From the NCBI GenBank assembly GCA_964650905.1, contig CAZYVH010000004.1, positions 1 to 64,000 on the forward strand: a DNA stretch of 64,000 bases. The letters run 5' to 3'. Shown here one piece after another: positions 16,480-25,073 of the stretch (within the stretch, counting starts at the first letter, position 1; every line of letters starts with the position of its first letter). The translations under genes and the position numbers were made by a program. The notes beneath the pieces were generated by a model that made no database searches, had not been told where the DNA came from, and saw nothing but the letters and a program-made list of their open reading frames with translations. The DNA comes from SZUA-36 sp964650905. Lineage in GTDB: Bacteria > Pseudomonadota > Gammaproteobacteria > Xanthomonadales > SZUA-36.

Positions 16480-17257
16480 TGAAGTGCCGCAACTCGCTGG
16501 CGCCCAAAATGCCGGGCGAATCAGCCGGGGAAACCGCCGCCAGTTTTTCCTCCTGCTCGAGACGCCACTGCTTAACGATAGCAAAGTTGGGGGCGCGTAA
16601 AAAAATCAATGCGTCCAGCCACCGAAACAAATCGGCATAAGACCCGCCGAGTTGCTCGTTGACATAGCAGCGCCAGCTACCCGTGACATCTTCTTCCCGC
16701 TCCAGCACATTGAGCGGGTGTTGTAATACATCGCCCGACTGTGGCCGGCTACCCACGCACCAACCTTCAAGAATGATCAGGTCGACAGGTCCTTTGATGA
16801 TCGGCCATGTCGAGGGGTCGGCGCGCTCGTCAATGGCCTTGTCAAAGCGCGGCATTGAGAGTGTCTCGCCTGCATCAAGCCCGCTGAGCTGTTCTATGCA
16901 GCTTAAAAGCATCTGGACATCGTGGGTACCAGGCACACCCCGGGTCGCCAATAACGGATGGACGCGCTCAGACAACTGCCGCCGCTCACGCCCAGTCAGG
17001 TAGAAATCATCAATCGACAGAACCGCCACACGCCAGCCATGAACTGATTCGAGTACAAGCCGCAAAAACCTGGCCAGCGTTGATTTACCGGTGCCCTGTG
17101 CGCCGTTAATCCCAACCAATAAAGTCTTACCCGGCTGATATTTTGCCACTATCCAGGCGGCCAGCGGTTCGTAGTGTCCACGCGTAATGTCACGAAACTT
17201 GTCTGGCAAGCGTTGCTGTGAAATAAATTGATCGATCTGTTGATTGCTTAAAGACAT
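16361..17257 (-). CDS. P-loop kinase, D-glycerate 3-kinase-like
   Basis: A 298-residue P-loop kinase of the phosphoribulokinase/uridine-kinase-like superfamily, best matching plant-type D-glycerate 3-kinases and YggC-like proteins. Walker A (GAQGTGKST) is at residues 52-60, followed by SIDDFYLTGRER (near 90), HPLLATRGVPGTHD (near 108) and FDKAIDERA (near 145). Glycerate 3-kinase converts glycerate to 3-phosphoglycerate; that role is inferred by family. Its stop overlaps a vestigial phosphatase start as ATGA, evidence that it once preceded the histidine phosphatase now at 9058. Confidence 0.8.
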   Translation of the reverse strand: MSLSNQQIDQFISQQRLPDKFRDITRGHYEPLAAWIVAKYQPGKTLLVGINGAQGTGKSTLARFLRLVLESVHGWRVAVLSIDDFYLTGRERRQLSERVHPLLATRGVPGTHDVQMLLSCIEQLSGLDAGETLSMPRFDKAIDERADPSTWPIIKGPVDLIILEGWCVGSRPQSGDVLQHPLNVLEREEDVTGSWRCYVNEQLGGSYADLFRWLDALIFLRAPNFAIVKQWRLEQEEKLAAVSPADSPGILGASELRHFIQHYERLTRASLDTLTATADVVLELDSGHGCVHTEVRNR

Positions 17258-17471
17258 GTTCCTTCAATTTTCCCGCGCCACAAGCTAAATCGCGACAGGT
17301 GCAAGGACAACATCCACCCGCTCCCGATTCATCATACATGAGACTCAAGCTGCCCGGCGTCAGCATCCGAAATGCAGGGTTGAATATGCCATATAAATCG
17401 TCACCGGGCATTCTCTATGAGCAGTTTTACCGATATAATTACGAGTCAACTCAGTACTTTTGGAAAGCCTG

Positions 17472-19091
17472 ATGAGCGAGACAGCAACCGAACGCGAAGT
17501 CATGGACTATGACGTCATCATCGTCGGCGCCGGACCGGCCGGTCTCGCCTGTGCTATACGTCTGAAACAACTCAAGCCGGACCTGATGGTGGCAGTCATT
17601 GAAAAGGGCGCTGAGGTCGGCGCCCATATCCTTTCCGGCGCCGTTATCGAACCGGCGGCAATGGAAGAATTATTGCCCGGCTGGCAGGATAATCCGCCAC
17701 CCATTTGCATCGCGGTCAAAGACGACGAACTGTCCTTCCTGACGGCAACAGGACGACGCAGACTACCCACTCCGCCACAACAGAAAAACCATGGCAATTT
17801 TGTTGTATCACTGGGTGCCCTGTGTGCCTGGATGGCACCACAGGCCGAAGCGCTGGGTGTGGATATTTTCCCCGGTTACGCAGCCGCCGGCATTCATTAC
17901 AGCGATAATGACGCCGTTGGCGGGGTGATCATTGGTGACATGGGCGTGGCCCGCAACGGCCAACCCAAAGACACCTATATGCAGGGGATCGAAATCCATG
18001 CACCATTGACTATCCTGGCGGAAGGTTCACGTGGTCATCTGAGCAAGCAGCTGATCAAGAAATACCAACTCGACAGTGATTCCGACCCGCAAAGCTATGG
18101 TATCGGTATGAAGGAACTGTGGCGTGTCGCACCTGGGAAATGCAATCCCGGACTGGTACAACATTCGATCGGCTGGCCGCTGGACAGGGCCACCTACGGG
18201 GGCAGTTTCATTTACCACATGGATAAAGACAGGGTGGCGGTTGGCTTTGTCTGCGCGCTCGATTACGCCGACCCTGAATTTTCGCCCTTCGAGGCGTTTC
18301 AGCAGTTTAAGCATCACCCCAGCATCAAACCCCTGTTTGCGGACGGCGAAATCCTCTCGTCCGGGGCGCGCACCATCGTGGAAGGCGGCGCCCAGTCACT
18401 GCCCCGGCTGGAAATGCCGGGTGCGCTACTCATCGGTGATGCCGCAGGCTTGCTCAACCTGCCCAAAATCAAGGGTACTCACCAGGCGCTCCGCTCCGGT
18501 ATGCTGGCAGCACAACACATTGCGGAAAAGACGCATGGTGAAGGCTTCGATGCCGTGCTCAGGGCATCACCCATTATGTCCGAACTGCACAAGGTCCGGA
18601 ACATACGCCCCGGTTTCAACAAGGGTCTGTGGCGTGGATTGATAACCGCGGCCATTGAAACCGCAACCGCAGGAAAACTACCACGCACTTTGCACAATCA
18701 CGCGGATTATTCGGCCACATGTAAACGGGCAGAGACGACGATACCAGACCGTCACTGGGTCAAACGTGACCTGGCGCCACGCGACCGTCTGGCATCCGTC
18801 TATTTCGCCGCAACCGACCATGACGAGGACCAGCCCATACACCTGCAGATTCTCGAGCCGGATGTGTGTACCACCCGCTGTGGTGAAGAATACGACCACC
18901 CTTGCACACGGTTTTGCCCTGCCAATGTGTATGAAATGGTTGCAGATGATGAACCCGGAACTGGTCTTCATTTACAGATCAATGCGGCCAACTGCGTACA
19001 TTGCAAAACCTGTGATATCAAGGATCCTTACCAGATCATCAACTGGGTCACACCCGAAGGCGGCAGTGGACCCAATTACCAGAACCTTTGA
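17472..19091 (+). CDS. etfD: Electron transfer flavoprotein:ubiquinone oxidoreductase
   Basis: An inner-membrane-associated iron-sulfur flavoprotein of 539 residues that passes electrons from ETF to ubiquinone. An N-terminal FAD-binding GAGPAGLACA motif, the membrane-contact region in the middle and a C-terminal 4Fe-4S domain (cysteines in CTTRCGEEYDHPCTRFC and CVHCKTCDIKDP) are all visible. The ATG at 17472 is preferred over a TTG at 17460 because GGAAAG lies 6 bases upstream. It is followed by etfB and etfA, forming the full electron path needed by the isovaleryl-CoA dehydrogenase at 5820. A tandem 15-bp repeat starts at its stop codon. Confidence 0.93.
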   Translation: MSETATEREVMDYDVIIVGAGPAGLACAIRLKQLKPDLMVAVIEKGAEVGAHILSGAVIEPAAMEELLPGWQDNPPPICIAVKDDELSFLTATGRRRLPTPPQQKNHGNFVVSLGALCAWMAPQAEALGVDIFPGYAAAGIHYSDNDAVGGVIIGDMGVARNGQPKDTYMQGIEIHAPLTILAEGSRGHLSKQLIKKYQLDSDSDPQSYGIGMKELWRVAPGKCNPGLVQHSIGWPLDRATYGGSFIYHMDKDRVAVGFVCALDYADPEFSPFEAFQQFKHHPSIKPLFADGEILSSGARTIVEGGAQSLPRLEMPGALLIGDAAGLLNLPKIKGTHQALRSGMLAAQHIAEKTHGEGFDAVLRASPIMSELHKVRNIRPGFNKGLWRGLITAAIETATAGKLPRTLHNHADYSATCKRAETTIPDRHWVKRDLAPRDRLASVYFAATDHDEDQPIHLQILEPDVCTTRCGEEYDHPCTRFCPANVYEMVADDEPGTGLHLQINAANCVHCKTCDIKDPYQIINWVTPEGGSGPNYQNL

Positions 19092-19124
19092 ACCCTGAAC
19101 ATTTGAACCCTGAACATTTGAACC
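19087..19124. repeat. Tandem 15-bp repeat spanning the etfD stop codon
   Basis: TTTGAACCCTGAACA occurs twice in perfect tandem (19087-19101, 19102-19116), then partially (TTTGAACC). The first copy contains the etfD stop codon TGA. Likely replication slippage; no function visible. Confidence 0.85.
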
Positions 19125-19162
19125 GTAACGACTGATCAAAAACGGATCAGCAAGGATAAATT

Positions 19163-19912
19163 ATGAAAATACTGGTTGGCATAAAACGCGTTGTGGATTA
19201 CAACGTGCGAGTTCGTGTTAAGCCTGATGGCAGTGGCGTCGATATCGATGGCGCCAAAATGAGCATCAACCCCTTCGATGAAATCGCACTCGAAGAAGCC
19301 CTTCGAATCCGGGAAGCCGGTTTTGCTGAAGAGGTCATCGTGATCTCCGTTGGTGGCAACGCGTGCCAGCAACAGTTACGCACCGGTCTGGCCATGGGCG
19401 CGGACCGTGCCATCCATGTCGATACCGATGTCAGACTCCAGCCCTTGAGCCTGGCCCAAACCTTTCTCAAAGTCATTGAAAAGGAGCAGCCCGGTCTGGT
19501 GATCCTGGGCAAGCAGGCGATCGATGATGATAATTCCCAGACGGGCCAGATGCTGGCTGCCCTGTGGGACCGCCCACAGGCTACCTTTGCTTCGGACGTG
19601 ACATTGAATGCCAATACGGCGACAGTCACACGTGAAGTGGACGCCGGTCTTGAAACCATTGAAGTGGATTTACCGGCAGTCATCACGGTCGACCTGCGTT
19701 TGAATGAACCTCGTTTCGTAAAATTACCGGACATCATGAAGGCAAAACGTAAACCCATGGAGATCATGCCCCTGGATGAGCTGGGTGTTAGGGACGAAAA
19801 TGTCATTGCGGCAACCCGATTTGCACCGCCACCGGTACGCAAGAAGGGCATCATGGTGGAAGATACCGCACAACTGGTTGCGGAGCTGAAGAACAGGGGA
19901 TTGGTCAAATGA
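19163..19912 (+). CDS. etfB: Electron transfer flavoprotein beta subunit
   Basis: A 249-residue ETF beta subunit that binds AMP and forms a heterodimer with EtfA, shuttling electrons from acyl-CoA dehydrogenases to ETF:QO. Family signatures are the N-terminal MKILVGIKRVVDYNVRVRV and the central VILGKQAIDDDNSQTGQMLA, plus the recognition-loop region (DLRLNEPRFVKLPDIMKAKR, near 195). A ribosome site (AAGGAT) precedes the ATG. Its stop overlaps the etfA start as ATGA, so the subunits are made in step. Located 71 bases after etfD. Confidence 0.95.
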   Translation: MKILVGIKRVVDYNVRVRVKPDGSGVDIDGAKMSINPFDEIALEEALRIREAGFAEEVIVISVGGNACQQQLRTGLAMGADRAIHVDTDVRLQPLSLAQTFLKVIEKEQPGLVILGKQAIDDDNSQTGQMLAALWDRPQATFASDVTLNANTATVTREVDAGLETIEVDLPAVITVDLRLNEPRFVKLPDIMKAKRKPMEIMPLDELGVRDENVIAATRFAPPPVRKKGIMVEDTAQLVAELKNRGLVK

Positions 19913-20850
19913 GCAAAATATTAATCATCGCAGAACACGATGGAAACAACCTCAACCCGTGCACGGCCAAATGTGTCAGCTGCGCCACCGCCATCGGTCA
20001 GGGTTACGACATCGTCGTAATGGGCTCTGGTATTGCCGAAATCGCTGCCGAGGCTGCCACCATTGACGGGGCCGGCACCATCATTGCGGTTGACGCCGAA
20101 CACCTGGCCGCACCGTTGGCCGCCAACCTGGCCTCCGAAGTCGTCACCATGGCAGGTGACTACAGCCACATCCTGGGACCCTCCACCACATTTGGTAAGG
20201 ATCTCATGCCACGTATCGCGGCGCTGCTAGGAGTAAACCAGATCAGCGATATTGCGGCCGTCAACGGCGCACAGCAATTTCAGCGACCCATCTATGCCGG
20301 TAATGCCATTGTGGATGTTGAGGCCCCGTCAAATTCAACAGTGGTCGCCACCGTGCGTATCGCCTCGTGGCCAGCCGCCGGCAACGGCGGTAGTGCGGCC
20401 ATTAATGAACGCCAGTCTGAAACCGTGGCATGTAACCACACACGTTATATCGGTATAAGAACCGAAGGGGGTGAGCGGCCGGACCTGCAAACCGCCGCAC
20501 GGGTTATTTCCGGTGGGCGCGCCATGGGCAACGAGGAAAATTTTGCCCTGATCTACAAGCTCGCCGACCTGATTGGTGCGGGTGCAGGCGCATCGCGTGC
20601 CGCGGTGGACGCCGGTTATTGCCCCAACGACATGCAGGTGGGCCAGACCGGTAAAATCATCGCACCTGAGCTGTACATGGCCTTCGGTATCTCGGGCGCG
20701 ATCCAGCACATTACCGGTATCAAGGACGCAGGCACCATCGTGGCCGTCAACAAGGATGCGGATGCACCCATTTTCGAAGTGGCAGACATCGGTCTGGCTG
20801 ACGACCTGTTCAAGGTGATCCCGGAGATGATGCAAATACTGGGTGGCTGA
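19909..20850 (+). CDS. etfA: Electron transfer flavoprotein alpha subunit
   Basis: A 313-residue ETF alpha subunit that carries FAD. The C-terminal FAD-binding domain is clear: GGRAMGNEENFALIYKLADL, GASRAAVDAGYC, QVGQTGKIIAPELYMAFGISG and INKDADAPIF-like NKDADAPIFEVAD. The start overlaps etfB as ATGA. The gene is complete and of ordinary length. Within this window it would serve the isovaleryl-CoA dehydrogenase and any fatty acyl-CoA dehydrogenases encoded elsewhere. The acetoacetyl-CoA synthetase gene follows 48 bases later and may be co-transcribed. Confidence 0.95.
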   Translation: MSKILIIAEHDGNNLNPCTAKCVSCATAIGQGYDIVVMGSGIAEIAAEAATIDGAGTIIAVDAEHLAAPLAANLASEVVTMAGDYSHILGPSTTFGKDLMPRIAALLGVNQISDIAAVNGAQQFQRPIYAGNAIVDVEAPSNSTVVATVRIASWPAAGNGGSAAINERQSETVACNHTRYIGIRTEGGERPDLQTAARVISGGRAMGNEENFALIYKLADLIGAGAGASRAAVDAGYCPNDMQVGQTGKIIAPELYMAFGISGAIQHITGIKDAGTIVAVNKDADAPIFEVADIGLADDLFKVIPEMMQILGG

Positions 20851-20898
20851 TGGACTTAGCATGATTCACGGCGATTACGCTAACGGGCACCCGCGCGC

Positions 20899-22857
20899 AT
20901 GACCCAGCCACTCTGGTCGCCCGGTGCCCGGCGTTTACAGGAAGCCAACCTGAGCCGTTTCATACAGCTTTTACGCTCAGAGCGCGACCCGAGAATCCGG
21001 GACTACACCAGTCTCTACCGGTTTTCGATCGCATCACCCAAGGCATTCTGGCGTGCCATGTGGGAATTCGGTGAGGTCATAGGCAAGGCCGGTACACGTA
21101 CGGTTGAAAGGTTTGAACAGATGCCAGGCGCACTCTGGTTCCCCGATGCCAAGTTGAATTTTGCAGAAAACCTGTTGCGTTATCGCGACGACCGGCTGGC
21201 ACTGCTGTTTCGTTCGGAAACCGGTCTTGAGGCACGTCTGACTTACCGGCAATTATACCGGCAGGTGGCGGGTGTGGCGGCCTCTCTGCGAGCACTGGGC
21301 GTCAAACCGGGCGACCGGGTTGCTGCTTACATGCCGAACCTGCCCGAAACTGTCGTTGCGATGCTGGCGGCCACCAGCATCGGCGCCATCTGGTCATCGG
21401 TTTCCCCGGATTTTGGCATCAACGGCGTGGTCGACCGGCTCGGCCAGATCGCTCCGAAAGTTCTTTTTTGCGCTGCAGCATATACCTATAACGGCAAGCA
21501 GCATGATTGCCTGGCAAAGGTGGCCCAAATCCAGTCCCGCATAGGAAGTATTCAAAAAACCATTGTCATTCCTTACGCGAACCCGGAACCCGACCTCGAC
21601 GGTCTCGAAAACACAGAGCGACTCGCCAGCTTCAGTGACCCAAGGGCCAGCGATATCGAATTCACGCGTCTGCCGTTTGATCACCCGGTCTATATCCTTT
21701 ACTCGTCCGGCACCACCGGCGTGCCCAAGTGCATCACCCATGGAGCGGGTGGTACGCTGCTGCAACACTTGAAAGAATTGCTGTTGCACACCGACCTCAA
21801 GCGCAGCGACCGGTTTTTTTACTACACCACCTGTGGCTGGATGATGTGGAACTGGCTGGTCAGTGGTCTGGCAACCGGCGCCACGCTGGTATTGTATGAA
21901 GGCTCACCCTTTTATCCTGCTCCATCGGCCATGTTTGACCTCATCGATGCACTGGGGATCAGTATCTTTGGCACCGGCGCCAAGGCCATATCCGGATGGC
22001 AAAAGGCCGGTCTGAAGCCACGGCAGACCCATTCGCTGGCAACCTTGAGAGCGCTGCTGTCGACCGGTTCTCCACTGGCACCCGAGAGTTTTGATTACGT
22101 CTATGCGGATATCAAGCAGGACCTGTGCCTGTCATCCATTGCCGGTGGCACCGATATTGTTTCCTGTTTTGCCCCTGGTTGCCCGATCCTACCTGTCTAC
22201 CGGGGTGAACTGCAGTGCCTGGGTCTGGGTATGGCCGTTGAGATATTACGCGACGACGGCACGGTGGCTGATACCAACGAAACCGGTGAACTGTGCTGCC
22301 GGGCGCCATTTCCCTCCATGCCGGTATGTTTCTGGGGTGATGAGGATGGCAGCAAGTACCACGCGGCCTATTTCGAACACTACCCCGGTGTCTGGGCGCA
22401 TGGCGATTTCGCCAGGATTACCGAGCATGGCGGCATGGTCATATTCGGGCGTTCGGACGCCACCTTAAACCCCGGTGGTGTGCGTATCGGTACCGCTGAA
22501 ATCTATCGCCAGGTCGAACGCCTGGATGAAGTTATCGAGAGCATCTGCGTCGGCCAGGACTGGAACGACGACGTGCGGGTTGTACTGTTTGTACGGTTGC
22601 GCGACGGACTGGTACTCGATCAGGATCTTAAAGACCGTATACGCAGTGTCATACGCGCCAATACCACACCCCGGCATGTTCCGGCAGTCATCATCCAGGT
22701 TGATGATATTCCGCGCACCATCAGCGGCAAAATCGTGGAACTCGCGGTCCGCAATGTCATCCACGGCAAAGCCATCAAAAATATTGACGCACTCGCCAAC
22801 CCCGAGGCATTGGATTTGTACCGGGACTTACCAGAACTCCAAATCGCAAATCCCTGA
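20899..22857 (+). CDS. Acetoacetyl-CoA synthetase
   Basis: A 652-residue ANL-superfamily ligase that activates acetoacetate to acetoacetyl-CoA with ATP. The AMP-binding signature YILYSSGTTGVPKCITHG lies near residue 270, with TTCGWMMWNWL, the adenylation hinge region (FGRSDATLNPGGVRIGTAEIY, near 515) and the catalytic lysine in PRTISGKIVELAVR (near 610). The N-terminal LWFPDAKLNFAENLL block is characteristic of acetoacetyl-CoA rather than acetyl-CoA synthetases. Acetoacetate is the end product of leucine degradation, so its place near the LiuR locus and ETF genes is coherent. ATG at 20899. Confidence 0.92.
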   Translation: MTQPLWSPGARRLQEANLSRFIQLLRSERDPRIRDYTSLYRFSIASPKAFWRAMWEFGEVIGKAGTRTVERFEQMPGALWFPDAKLNFAENLLRYRDDRLALLFRSETGLEARLTYRQLYRQVAGVAASLRALGVKPGDRVAAYMPNLPETVVAMLAATSIGAIWSSVSPDFGINGVVDRLGQIAPKVLFCAAAYTYNGKQHDCLAKVAQIQSRIGSIQKTIVIPYANPEPDLDGLENTERLASFSDPRASDIEFTRLPFDHPVYILYSSGTTGVPKCITHGAGGTLLQHLKELLLHTDLKRSDRFFYYTTCGWMMWNWLVSGLATGATLVLYEGSPFYPAPSAMFDLIDALGISIFGTGAKAISGWQKAGLKPRQTHSLATLRALLSTGSPLAPESFDYVYADIKQDLCLSSIAGGTDIVSCFAPGCPILPVYRGELQCLGLGMAVEILRDDGTVADTNETGELCCRAPFPSMPVCFWGDEDGSKYHAAYFEHYPGVWAHGDFARITEHGGMVIFGRSDATLNPGGVRIGTAEIYRQVERLDEVIESICVGQDWNDDVRVVLFVRLRDGLVLDQDLKDRIRSVIRANTTPRHVPAVIIQVDDIPRTISGKIVELAVRNVIHGKAIKNIDALANPEALDLYRDLPELQIANP

Positions 22858-22906
22858 CTAACCCGTATATCAGCAAGAGAGTGCATGGGGGTATCGGGAT
22901 TCACAG

Positions 22907-24964
22907 TTAACCCAGACATTCATGCCCCCGCAGCAACCAGACCCTGGGTGACCAGCCGGGTTGTTTGACATATTTGGGTTCGACCAGGGCAAAAAACTGT
23001 GGCTGGTCATTGAAAGCCCAGGTATAACCTGATGCCACGATCACTCCCTTGTTACTTATCAGGAATGGTTGTGAATCAGCGGGCGCATCGGCACCACCAA
23101 AATAACCTGCCACGTAGGCGTGCACGGTGTCTTCCTCACGGGTACCCGGTAGTGCATGAAAGGCGCTGAAATGCACCTTGACGTCCGCCATTGCTCGCTT
23201 ACACACTTTGCTCAGTGGCTTACCGCGGGTCGCGTCAAAGGGTCCAATTTCCCACAACGCGTGTGCCGGCTCATCAAGTTTCAGTTGCGCCCGACTCTCC
23301 ATTACCAGTGCATGGATTTTCAACCTCGTCTCGTCCAGTACCTGCAATTTACGCTGCAGATAGGAATTGGCGTATCTCGGCCGGTGTTTCGCTACCACGG
23401 CAGATCGCAGGTCGATGCCATCCAGTGCTAATGATTCAGAAGAAAAACCGGTAGCCGCCAGCAGCGTGGGCAGCACATCAATGCTCATCGCCGCTGATTC
23501 AATCCGACGTGCCTGGCGCTGACCCGGAAATTTGATAAACAAAGGGACCCTGAGCATGGCTGCCGCATTGTGGGCAGAGAGTGAGCGACGTGCGTCATTG
23601 GCACCGAAACTGATACCGTGGTCTGTGATGACCACGATCATCGTATCTTCCATCATGTTTTGTGTTTGCAGGCGGTCAAGCAATTCGTTCAACAAATGGT
23701 CAACATACTGCGTTTGTAAGTAGTGGCGTTGTTTACCACTGATCAGACCCCATTCGACATCACCCCAATGGTCCTGCAACTGCCCACGCACCCACTCCAG
23801 GCCATAGTTCTCACCATCGGGCAGATAAGCGTGCGGTTCATGAGGAAACAGGATGTGCATGAAATTGAGGGTTGGCTGTGTCTGTTTCTGAATCGAGTCA
23901 ATGAAGCGTCGAAAATAGGCAGGTCGGTCAATGATGGTTTGTTCACCGGCAAATTTGAGCCAGCCTTGAGGGAAAAAAACCTGTGGTTCAGCAAAAAAGC
24001 CACTCCAGTTATTGGACACGTCAGGCAAATGGCCTGCCCAGCGGGCAGGTAAAACACGGTGCAGGTAGATGGCTGTCAAATCCAGTAACAAGGCCCTGAA
24101 ACGAACGGGTCCAGCCGGTCCGGCACGCTCACAAAGTGACTGTGGGCACAGCCGGGTCACGGCCTCAGCTACGTTAAAACGGTAGTTGTGACCCAACAAA
24201 GTGAACAGGTTGACCGGTTGAGCGGCAACCGTAAGATCCGATGCCTCGACGCGCGAGTAGTGACTGGTCAGGATCGCGGGTACGGCATCCACCGTGCCAT
24301 CAGAGACGGACGTTGTGTTGTAATACCAGTTGGACATGGACTGTAGTCTCGCAAAACCTGGAAACAGAGCCTCATCCACATCTCTGCCGTTATCCAGCAA
24401 GGTAGCGAGTGGCAATTCGTCCAATATCAAAAAAACAATGTCGGGTAGAGCTTCGCGGGTATTGCCCCGTGTTGGTTCGAGTGCAACAAGATTGTCTGAA
24501 TGCCACTGCACGGGTGAGAAGAGCAGGAACCATAGCGGAAAAACCACAGCGATCGCCGCCAACACACCAACCAGCAATGACCAACGTGTAAACAACAAAA
24601 GCCAGCCGAAGATGGCAGCGCCCAAACCCGCGAGCAGGCAAAACAACAACGTATACCCGGCCAGCCATGGTTGTAGTAACTGGGCAATGAACAAAACCGT
24701 AAAAAAACTACTGACAAGCCAACACCAGCAGGAAGAAAAAAGTGGGTGTCGTCGCCAGGCCAGCCAAGCCGGTAATGCCAATAGAACGGGAATGATAAAA
24801 CTCAGAACCGCCACCGTTGCCCAAACATCCGCAAGCGTATTTTGCCGCGCCACCAGGAACTCCGGAGATTGCAACAACAACTCGTAGACTGGCTGGGCAA
24901 GCACGAAACCGCACAATGCGAAAGGCAAAAGTACCAGAATGAGTCTGTTGTGGGCAGGTTTCAT
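22907..24964 (-). CDS. Membrane-anchored sulfatase/phosphatase-fold protein
   Basis: A 685-residue protein of the alkaline-phosphatase/sulfatase superfamily. Four or five membrane helices fill residues 5-150. The extracytoplasmic domain begins near 174 with the metal-binding DIVFLILDELP (Asp182, Glu183), a candidate catalytic Thr/Ser in SVSDGTVDAVP and metal ligands in FPHEPH and ITDHGISFG. Such proteins transfer phosphoethanolamine or phosphoglycerol to envelope glycans or lipids, or hydrolyse sulfate esters; which applies here is unknown. No formylglycine CxPSR motif is present, so classical sulfatase activity is unlikely. It is transcribed alone, convergent with the acetoacetyl-CoA synthetase. 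Confidence 0.8.
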   Translation of the reverse strand: MKPAHNRLILVLLPFALCGFVLAQPVYELLLQSPEFLVARQNTLADVWATVAVLSFIIPVLLALPAWLAWRRHPLFSSCWCWLVSSFFTVLFIAQLLQPWLAGYTLLFCLLAGLGAAIFGWLLLFTRWSLLVGVLAAIAVVFPLWFLLFSPVQWHSDNLVALEPTRGNTREALPDIVFLILDELPLATLLDNGRDVDEALFPGFARLQSMSNWYYNTTSVSDGTVDAVPAILTSHYSRVEASDLTVAAQPVNLFTLLGHNYRFNVAEAVTRLCPQSLCERAGPAGPVRFRALLLDLTAIYLHRVLPARWAGHLPDVSNNWSGFFAEPQVFFPQGWLKFAGEQTIIDRPAYFRRFIDSIQKQTQPTLNFMHILFPHEPHAYLPDGENYGLEWVRGQLQDHWGDVEWGLISGKQRHYLQTQYVDHLLNELLDRLQTQNMMEDTMIVVITDHGISFGANDARRSLSAHNAAAMLRVPLFIKFPGQRQARRIESAAMSIDVLPTLLAATGFSSESLALDGIDLRSAVVAKHRPRYANSYLQRKLQVLDETRLKIHALVMESRAQLKLDEPAHALWEIGPFDATRGKPLSKVCKRAMADVKVHFSAFHALPGTREEDTVHAYVAGYFGGADAPADSQPFLISNKGVIVASGYTWAFNDQPQFFALVEPKYVKQPGWSPRVWLLRGHECLG

Positions 24965-25073
24965 ATCTTCAGCTTAGGGGCAAACCAGACCAGGTCTGAA
25001 AATAACTTAGCGGCCTGCGTCATAAATATGCATGGAACGCACCATCGAATCACTATTACCGGGGGTGGTCATA

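Noticed and set aside
17190..17411. 73-codon minus-strand frame between the kinase and etfD
   Set aside because: Overlaps the kinase start, no ribosome site, composition unlike neighbours; treated as noncoding.
19087..19124. Possible CRISPR repeat
   Set aside because: Only two full tandem units with no spacers.
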